Part shown: positions 30,207-34,803 of the stretch, piece by piece
How positions within the stretch are numbered: position 1 is the stretch's first letter
Layout: every line of letters starts with the position of its first letter
Assembly (NCBI GenBank): GCA_028277685.1
Contig: JANQFT010000265.1
Location: 1 to 34,803 of the forward strand
Source of the DNA: Phycisphaeraceae bacterium
GTDB taxonomy: Bacteria > Planctomycetota > Phycisphaerae > Phycisphaerales > Zrk34
DNA length: 34,803 nt
Direction: 5' to 3'
The notes under the pieces: generated by a model
The model's database searches: none
The model's input: the letters and a program-made list of their open reading frames with translations, nothing else
What the model was told of the DNA's origin: nothing
Program-made: the position numbers and the translations under genes

Positions 30207-31301
30207 TTACAGACCCACGTATCGGCTGTACAGTGTTTTTGCCTGCGAGAAATCGGTGGTACCCTGCATGATGGCACGTCCATCGGGGAATAAGGTCAGC
30301 CGCACCACGCCGTTGGCAAACGGCAGTTGAGCGCGAAGCGTGAATGGCGTGACCGTCACCTGCGTGTCTGGTTCAAGGCGTTTTGCTATCGTTTGAAAAT
30401 CGATGCATGCCGCACAATCTGATTCCCCCTCAGCCGCACCCTGTGGAAGAATCTGAACAGCGTGTCGACCACACAACGAAACAGCACGCGTGGTGCTGTC
30501 GCCTTCCAGATAGTCGAACTGGCGTTTTGCACAACAGGGGCAGTCAACGTTCAAATTCTTTGCAAGCGCGACCTCACGAGAGACATTGGCCCATACATCA
30601 AGCGAACGTAATGACCGGCATACGTTCGCCCAATCCCCCACCATCACCTTGATCGCTTCGACCGCTTCGGCAGCTCCGATCATCACGGGCAACGGCCCAA
30701 GCACTCCCACCGTGTCGCACGTGGCGACAGCGCCAGGGGGTGGCGCTTCATCAAACACACAGCGAAGACATGGGCTGACCACACCGGATTGCTCCCATGG
30801 TGAATTTTCCTTCAAAGTGCGTGGCAGAATAGTGAGCAGCGTACCCATCGTTCCCACCGCGCCACCATACACGTACGGCATGCCGAGCGAAACGGACAAG
30901 TCATTCAGCAGGAATCTCGCTTCGAAATTATCCGTACCATCGATAAGCACATCGCAGCCTTGTGCGAGCTGTCTGGCGTTGGTGGGATTGAAATCTGCAG
31001 CGTGTGATTCGATGTTGATTTCGCTGTTGATGCGGCGAAGCTTGCGCGCGGCGGCCTCGGCTTTAGGTAAAGCCTCGTCAGCATCCGATTCGTCGAACAG
31101 TACCTGGCGATGCAAGTTGACCCGTTCGACAAAATCGCGATCGATGATCTTCAGCCGTCCTACCCCGGCCCGGACCAGGCTGTCTGCAATCACCGACCCC
31201 AACGCCCCACAGCCCACCACCAGTGCCGTGGAACTGGCAATACGTCGCTGCCCTTCATCGCCGATGGTGGGCAGGAGCATTTGTCGCTGATAGCGGTTCA
31301 A
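30207..31301 (-). CDS. ThiF/MoeB/HesA-type E1-like adenylyltransferase
   Basis: The enzyme adenylates the C-terminal glycine of a ubiquitin-like sulfur carrier (ThiS or MoaD type). The start is TTG 31301, preceded by GAGG about 7 bases upstream, because the conserved beginning NRYQRQMLLPTIGDEGQ lies directly after it and no nearer ATG fits. The nucleotide-binding LVVGCGALGSVIADSLVRAGVG, the arginine finger and IIDRDFVERVNLHRQ, and the zinc cysteine pairs CLRC and CPCC are present. A C-terminal extension of about 90 residues (CGRHAVQILP... to SRYVGL) replaces the rhodanese domain of some homologs. No carrier protein gene is adjacent, so the thiamine or molybdopterin pathway cannot be decided. 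Confidence 0.85.
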   Translation of the reverse strand: MNRYQRQMLLPTIGDEGQRRIASSTALVVGCGALGSVIADSLVRAGVGRLKIIDRDFVERVNLHRQVLFDESDADEALPKAEAAARKLRRINSEINIESHAADFNPTNARQLAQGCDVLIDGTDNFEARFLLNDLSVSLGMPYVYGGAVGTMGTLLTILPRTLKENSPWEQSGVVSPCLRCVFDEAPPPGAVATCDTVGVLGPLPVMIGAAEAVEAIKVMVGDWANVCRSLRSLDVWANVSREVALAKNLNVDCPCCAKRQFDYLEGDSTTRAVSLCGRHAVQILPQGAAEGESDCAACIDFQTIAKRLEPDTQVTVTPFTLRAQLPFANGVVRLTLFPDGRAIMQGTTDFSQAKTLYSRYVGL

Positions 31302-31341
31302 TTCATGCCTCGAAATTTGCTTGCACCACCCGAACCATAAA

Positions 31342-32391
31342 CTACTTCTTCTTTGCGGGAGGCTCTTTACCTGCGAGGTAGGCGATCGGTGCCGCGAGTT
31401 TGTCTTTCTTGACACCGCTGCTACCAATCTTGACGACCAGGTCGCCGTTGGCCTGCGCACTGACGTCACTGATCGTTTGCACCCCCGCGTTAGGCAGGCT
31501 CAGCAGACGGCGAGACAACGCTTTGCGTATTCCACTGGGCAGTTTCGGGTCGCGGCTCATCTTCTTGCATTCAGCGGCAAACTCTTTCAAAGTCGATTCG
31601 ATTTTCTTGCCTGAAACACCAGCGTTAATCTGATCTTCCAGTTCCTGATACTGGGCCATCAAACGCACGCCACCTACCACGGGCAACTGCGCGATGAGCG
31701 CTTTGCGATATTCGCGGAGTGGTTTGTTGGCTTGATCGACTTTCTTTTGTGCTTCTTTCAACTGAGCATGTAGTGTGGTGGCACGATGGCGTGTGGCGGC
31801 GTTGGCCTTGCGTTTCTTCTTGTACGAAAGAAGCAACGCCAAGTCGCGTTTCGACGGCTGGGCGTTGGGAACATATGCGCGCATGCCCGAGATCAATCGT
31901 CCGGCCTTGTTCGGTTTGAGACCAGCGACGTCGGGCTTGAAGCTCAACAACTGGTTCTTGATGTAACCGTCAACGGCAGGGTTGCGATCCAACGATCGGC
32001 CGAGTTGCTTGATCACCTCATCACTTTCCAGCGAAACAATCTCCGTCTGAGCATAGTCACTTTTCTTGCGAGGCCACTTGAAATCATCCTTCACCGCCTG
32101 CTTGCCTTCATCAGCCAACAACTTGATGATCTGGCGAATGTTGCCGGGGGTGACAGGCCCTGTAGGTGCTTCAGCTTTCTTCTTGCTTGTCTTCTTGTCT
32201 GCCTTCTTGGCAGACTTCTTTTTATCTTCCGGTTTGGTTTTACTTGACGCTTTTTCAGTGCTCTTCGCGTCGTCGGTGGCTTGCTTGGCTTCAGGTTTGT
32301 CCGCCTTGGCGGCGTCCTCAGCATGGGCTGTGCGCACGGCAAGCAGGCAACCCAACAATGCCAACAGACAGAACCATTTACTCATATTCAT
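31342..32391 (-). CDS. Secreted Lys/Ala-rich protein of unknown function
   Basis: This 349-residue protein has a signal peptide (hydrophobic WFCLLALLGCLLAV, likely cut after TAHA). A 55-residue Lys/Ala/Glu-rich low-complexity stretch follows, then a mainly helical, very basic body with coiled-coil character (LHAQLKEAQKKVDQANKPLREYRK). An in-frame TTG six codons earlier is possible, but ATG 32391 is preferred. It may bind acidic polymers. It lies downstream of the rpsG terminator and is a separate unit. Confidence 0.6.
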   Translation of the reverse strand: MNMSKWFCLLALLGCLLAVRTAHAEDAAKADKPEAKQATDDAKSTEKASSKTKPEDKKKSAKKADKKTSKKKAEAPTGPVTPGNIRQIIKLLADEGKQAVKDDFKWPRKKSDYAQTEIVSLESDEVIKQLGRSLDRNPAVDGYIKNQLLSFKPDVAGLKPNKAGRLISGMRAYVPNAQPSKRDLALLLSYKKKRKANAATRHRATTLHAQLKEAQKKVDQANKPLREYRKALIAQLPVVGGVRLMAQYQELEDQINAGVSGKKIESTLKEFAAECKKMSRDPKLPSGIRKALSRRLLSLPNAGVQTISDVSAQANGDLVVKIGSSGVKKDKLAAPIAYLAGKEPPAKKK

Positions 32392-32469
32392 CGCTATCCG
32401 TTTCTTCAAAGGTCTACATATTCACCCTATCGCATGATACCGCACTCACGCGACGTCTTCACCACCACA

Positions 32470-32504
32470 AAGAAAACAACCCCCTCGCAGCATGCGAAGG
32501 GGTT
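32470..32504 (-). terminator. Rho-independent terminator after rpsG
   Basis: On the minus strand, AACCCCTTCGCA and TGCGAGGGGGTT form a strong GC-rich stem with a short loop (32504-32478), followed by a T-rich tail GTTTTCT. It ends the rpsL-rpsG transcript 32 bases past the rpsG stop. Confidence 0.8.
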
Positions 32505-32535
32505 GAGGATTCTTAGAGGAGTCGGCTGAAGCGAT

Positions 32536-33012
32536 TTACCATGCGAAGTGGGCAAACGCCTTGTTGGCGTCGGCCATGCGGTGGGTCTGATCGCGGGTGC
32601 TCATGGCCTTGCCTTCACCGTTGAACGCATCGAACAGTTCACGGGCCAGGCGCTGAGCCATGGGCTTGCCACGCTCGGCACGGGCGGCACCGATGATCCA
32701 ACGGAACGCCAAGCTTTGCTGACGACGACGATTCACCTGCATCGGCACTTGATAGTTCGCACCACCGACACGCTTGGAGCGTACTTCCACGCGGGGCTTA
32801 ACGTTGTCGATCGCTTTTTCGAACACTTCGATCGCCGCGGGGTTGCCCTTGGTGCGACCTTCAATCAGATCGAGTGCCTGATAGACCACGCGCTGGGCGG
32901 TGGACTTGCGGCCATCTGTCATGATGCAGTTGATGAATTTCGAGAGTTGCTTTGAACCGTAGACCGGATCAGGGCGAAGGAACTCTTCCGATTTGACCAA
33001 ACGACGAGGCAT
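32536..33012 (-). CDS. rpsG: Ribosomal protein S7
   Basis: S7 nucleates assembly of the 30S head and contacts the E-site tRNA. The 158-residue protein is highly conserved: MPRRLVKSEEFLRPDPVYGS, LSKFINCIMTDGRKSTAQ, NVKPRVEVRSKRVGGANYQVP and ending NKAFAHFAW. GGAG lies about 9 bases before ATG 33012, which also matches the family start. It follows rpsL by 137 bases. A terminator follows at once, so fusA and tuf are not in this cluster. Confidence 0.97.
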   Translation of the reverse strand: MPRRLVKSEEFLRPDPVYGSKQLSKFINCIMTDGRKSTAQRVVYQALDLIEGRTKGNPAAIEVFEKAIDNVKPRVEVRSKRVGGANYQVPMQVNRRRQQSLAFRWIIGAARAERGKPMAQRLARELFDAFNGEGKAMSTRDQTHRMADANKAFAHFAW

Positions 33013-33149
33013 GGCGTATCTCCTTTTGGCTCGTCCGCCCTTGCACACCGGCGGTGGCTTGGGCCTTACGTTCACCACCGCATCACGGCGCGGCAGTTAC
33101 TTGCCTCTCGGCTGATCGCATAACGTACGACCAGCCGTGGTTATTGCAT

Positions 33150-33521
33150 TTACTTGGCGCGTTTCGCACCGTACTTACTGCGGCCCTGCTTACGACCATC
33201 GACACCCAAGGTATCGAGCGAACCACGCACGACGTGGTAACGCACACCGGGAAGGTCGCGGACACGACCGCCACGCCCGAGCACGATCGAGTGTTCCTGG
33301 AGGTTGTGGCCTTGGCCGCCGATGTAGGCCGTCACTTCGTTGCCGTTGCTCAGACGCACACGGGCGACCTTACGCAACGCCGAGTTCGGCTTCTTGGGGG
33401 TAACCGTACGCACCTGTAGACACACGCCGCGCTTCTGCGGGGCATTGCCGAGGTCGCGGCTCTTGCTCTTAGCCTTCGGCGTACGCCGGGGCTTGCGGAT
33501 CAGCTGATTGATGGTAGGCAT
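33150..33521 (-). CDS. rpsL: Ribosomal protein S12
   Basis: S12 lies in the decoding centre of the 30S subunit. The 123-residue protein has the usual core [17 protein letters not shown] (Lys43 present), [11 protein letters not shown] and [15 protein letters not shown]. Position 88 (counting Met1) is Arg, coded CGC, where most bacteria have Lys. K88R (K87R in E. coli numbering) gives streptomycin resistance in other bacteria. AAGGA lies 8 bases before ATG 33521. The first gene of the rpsL-rpsG pair. Confidence 0.97.
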   Translation of the reverse strand: MPTINQLIRKPRRTPKAKSKSRDLGNAPQKRGVCLQVRTVTPKKPNSALRKVARVRLSNGNEVTAYIGGQGHNLQEHSIVLGRGGRVRDLPGVRYHVVRGSLDTLGVDGRKQGRSKYGAKRAK

Positions 33522-33595
33522 ACCAATATCCTTCGCTTTCAAACGAGCCGCACATTATAGACAGAACGCCGGTTCGGACGCAAGAGGCAATTGGC

Positions 33596-33710
33596 GGGAG
33601 GGCGAAGCTCCTGCTGAACCGGAAGGAGTTTTCTACGAAACCGGCAAAGCAGGCAAACCCTTCCAGGGAAGACGGCTATCGTAGCGGCTCGGCGGGAGCC
33701 TCGCCCTCCC
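33596..33710. repeat. Inverted pair of GEAPAEP-type dispersed repeats
   Basis: GGGAGGGCGAAGCTCC... (33596-33620) and its near-complement ending ...GCCTCGCCCTCCC (33686-33710) form 25-base arms with few mismatches. The right copy supplies the last codons (GEAPAEP) and nearly the stop of the lipoprotein gene. Such repeats are abundant in planctomycete genomes. Confidence 0.75.
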
Positions 33711-34167
33711 CGGTGGGACCGGCGATCTGGAAATGAAGTTCAGCCACTGTCACCTGTTGGCCTGTCTCGGCGTGGGTGGTGGTCACATTAGTCATCCAGC
33801 ATTCCAGCTTTTCCCGGCCAATCAGGTGATACTTGACTGACTTGGCTTGGAATTGGGCCGTCACCTGGCCGGTTTCGGGGTCGGTTCGCTTCATCAACAC
33901 CCCACGACTAGCCCCACTGCTGCCCAATACCACCGCACCGTCCGGTTCAACGTTAACCGTTTCCGCCGTGACGCTGAGCGGACCATCCGACCACTGACCA
34001 GACTCTTCCAGCGACTGCCGCATGGCGATGAGCATCTTTTCCGCGTCAGTCAGTGCTGCGGTGTCCACTTCCGGGGGCGCGGGTTGGGCTTCAGGTGTAT
34101 CGCCACAACCACCGAGCACGAGCGTCCCGATCACCATCAGCAACAACAAGAAGTATCGCATGGCCAT
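33676..34167 (-). CDS. Small lipoprotein of unknown function, with a repeat-derived C-terminus
   Basis: This 163-residue protein has an N-terminal signal MAMRYFLLLLMVIGTLVLGGCG with lipobox GGC. A short Pro-rich spacer and a helical part (LTDAEKMLIAMRQSLEES) lead to a beta-rich domain (LSVTAETVNVEPDGAVVLGSSG...VTAQFQAKSVKYHLIG). The last residues GEGEAPAEPLR are encoded by a dispersed repeat that has replaced the native end. It would be anchored in a membrane. A longer upstream reading to 34311 lacks support. Confidence 0.65.
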   Translation of the reverse strand: MAMRYFLLLLMVIGTLVLGGCGDTPEAQPAPPEVDTAALTDAEKMLIAMRQSLEESGQWSDGPLSVTAETVNVEPDGAVVLGSSGASRGVLMKRTDPETGQVTAQFQAKSVKYHLIGREKLECWMTNVTTTHAETGQQVTVAELHFQIAGPTGEGEAPAEPLR

Positions 34168-34230
34168 GTGAAAATCATCCCTGCGGTGTTGAGCAAGACT
34201 GCATGGTACATCGCATTGGCCGGCTGCGGA

Positions 34231-34271
34231 AGAAAAACCGGCCGGACGCTGCATCATCAGCGGCCGACCGG
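34231..34271 (-). terminator. Rho-independent terminator after the PEP-CTERM gene
   Basis: On the minus strand, CCGG...GCCGCTG and CAGCG...GGCCGG form a GC-rich stem (with a small bulge) around ATGATG, followed by TTTTTCTT (34237-34231). It lies about 37 bases after the PEP-CTERM stop. Confidence 0.65.
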
Positions 34272-34307
34272 GGAGGAGGATTCGGTTTAGTTGTCGCGCG
34301 GCGGGAA

Positions 34308-34803
34308 TCAACGGCGGCGTGCGATCAACAGACTGCCCAAACCCACCACTAGTGTGGCCGGCTCAGGAACCAGCGCCGGCGCGGTCGCATCGACACGGAA
34401 CTCATCGAAATTCGCCACGGAACTGTCACCACCGTTCTCGGCAAACGATGCCCAGCCAAACGTATCGAATTCGAGCCCGGAGCCGCTGATGCGATTGCTG
34501 GCCGCGCTGAAATCTGTCAGGCCGTTGGGATTCAGCCAGGCATCAATTGTGTGGTCCGCCCCACTGTTGGTGAAATCGAACTTGATCACGATCAGATGGG
34601 TATCGGTGGTGAATGCGCCAAGATCGGGATTGCTTCCACCGGCGGCATGTTCGAATTGGGTCGAAGACGTGTCGCCATCGCCGCGCAGCAAGCCCGCCAT
34701 GTAAACGCGATTGGCAGCGCCATCCGGCAGGCCGCCGTTGTCATCGAACAGTTCCAGCGTGCGGAAGATGCCCCCGTTGCTGGGCTTGCCGAGGTTGTTG
34801 TCG
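34308..34803 (-). CDS. PEP-CTERM sorting-domain protein (5' end outside the window)
   Basis: The visible 164 codons remain open to the right edge. The C-terminus VPEPATLVVGLGSLLIARRR is a classic PEP-CTERM signal (Pro-Glu-Pro, hydrophobic segment, Arg cluster), which sends proteins to an exosortase. The preceding part (FRTLELFDDNGG...RVYMAGLLRGDG...FDFTNSGADHTIDAWLNPNG) resembles LamG-like or discoidin-like surface domains. The protein is predicted to be exported and anchored or secreted into the extracellular matrix. A terminator follows. Confidence 0.85.
   Translation of the reverse strand, partial: DNNLGKPSNGGIFRTLELFDDNGGLPDGAANRVYMAGLLRGDGDTSSTQFEHAAGGSNPDLGAFTTDTHLIVIKFDFTNSGADHTIDAWLNPNGLTDFSAASNRISGSGLEFDTFGWASFAENGGDSSVANFDEFRVDATAPALVPEPATLVVGLGSLLIARRR

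Noticed and set aside
1-34803. CRISPR array
   Set aside because: No series of equal direct repeats with unique spacers was seen; the repeats present are palindromes, iteron-like sites or dispersed hairpins.

Overview
The window is a junction between an integrated temperate phage (about 1-18,440) and the chromosome of a high-GC bacterium (about 18,440-34,803). Several host traits point to the Planctomycetota, most likely the Phycisphaerae: a PEP-CTERM exosortase-target protein, a formylglycine-type sulfatase, an IspF with the variant ending typical of that group, GEAPAEP-encoding dispersed repeats, and a planctomycete-type DUF1580-like helix-turn-helix protein in the prophage. The assignment is an inference from these traits, not a search result.

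Prophage. A long leftward early operon runs from about 11,986 to the left edge. It begins with a DUF1580-like DNA-binding protein and a small unknown protein, then two ParB/sulfiredoxin-fold proteins, a Sak4-like RecA-fold ATPase, a possible ssDNA-binding protein, a Gp157-like protein, an HNH nuclease and a third ParB-like protein. It continues with a DNA methyltransferase, a small membrane protein, a superfamily II helicase, an unknown protein, a zinc-ribbon/TOPRIM primase, two tandem replisome-organizer-like paralogs and a RusA resolvase, and ends in the large terminase subunit, cut by the window edge. Most genes are joined by ATGA or GTGA overlaps or gaps of a few bases. To the right lies the lysogeny and cargo segment: a rightward DnaQ-exonuclease/BRCT fusion, a leftward HTH protein divergent from a LexA-type (S24) repressor, a leftward AAA+ ATPase plus subtilase cassette that is visibly AT-richer, and a small HTH protein. 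The right phage end is marked at 18,400-18,439 by the 3' half of a tRNA-Val(GAC) gene. The complete tRNA should lie beyond the left edge.

Host. A leftward group (sulfatase, kinase-like protein, unknown protein) diverges from an NtrC-type response regulator. A rightward housekeeping run follows: ispF, holA, a lipoprotein gene, pyrR, pyrB, gmk, nnrE and a methyltransferase. Convergent to it are an SGNH hydrolase, a ThiF/MoeB-type adenylyltransferase, a secreted lysine-rich protein, rpsG and rpsL, a lipoprotein and a PEP-CTERM protein. The host intergenic spaces carry at least four different dispersed inverted-repeat families.

Main discoveries. (1) The phage helicase can only be made through a -1 frameshift exactly in its Walker A motif. 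The site has a canonical X_XXY_YYZ heptamer (GGGAAAA), a 7-nt spacer and a 10-bp hairpin, so programmed frameshifting is a serious possibility beside a simple one-A deletion. (2) A lambda-like candidate origin (TGTCCC sites, polypurine tract, AT-rich region) lies beside the tandem replisome organizers. (3) Two ParB-like genes contain in-frame perfect palindromes whose arms co-vary, which may be parS-like sites. (4) The AAA+/subtilase pair sits as cargo between repressor and attachment site and has its own promoter bracketed by repeats. (5) The host ribosomal protein S12 carries Arg88, a substitution known to give streptomycin resistance elsewhere.
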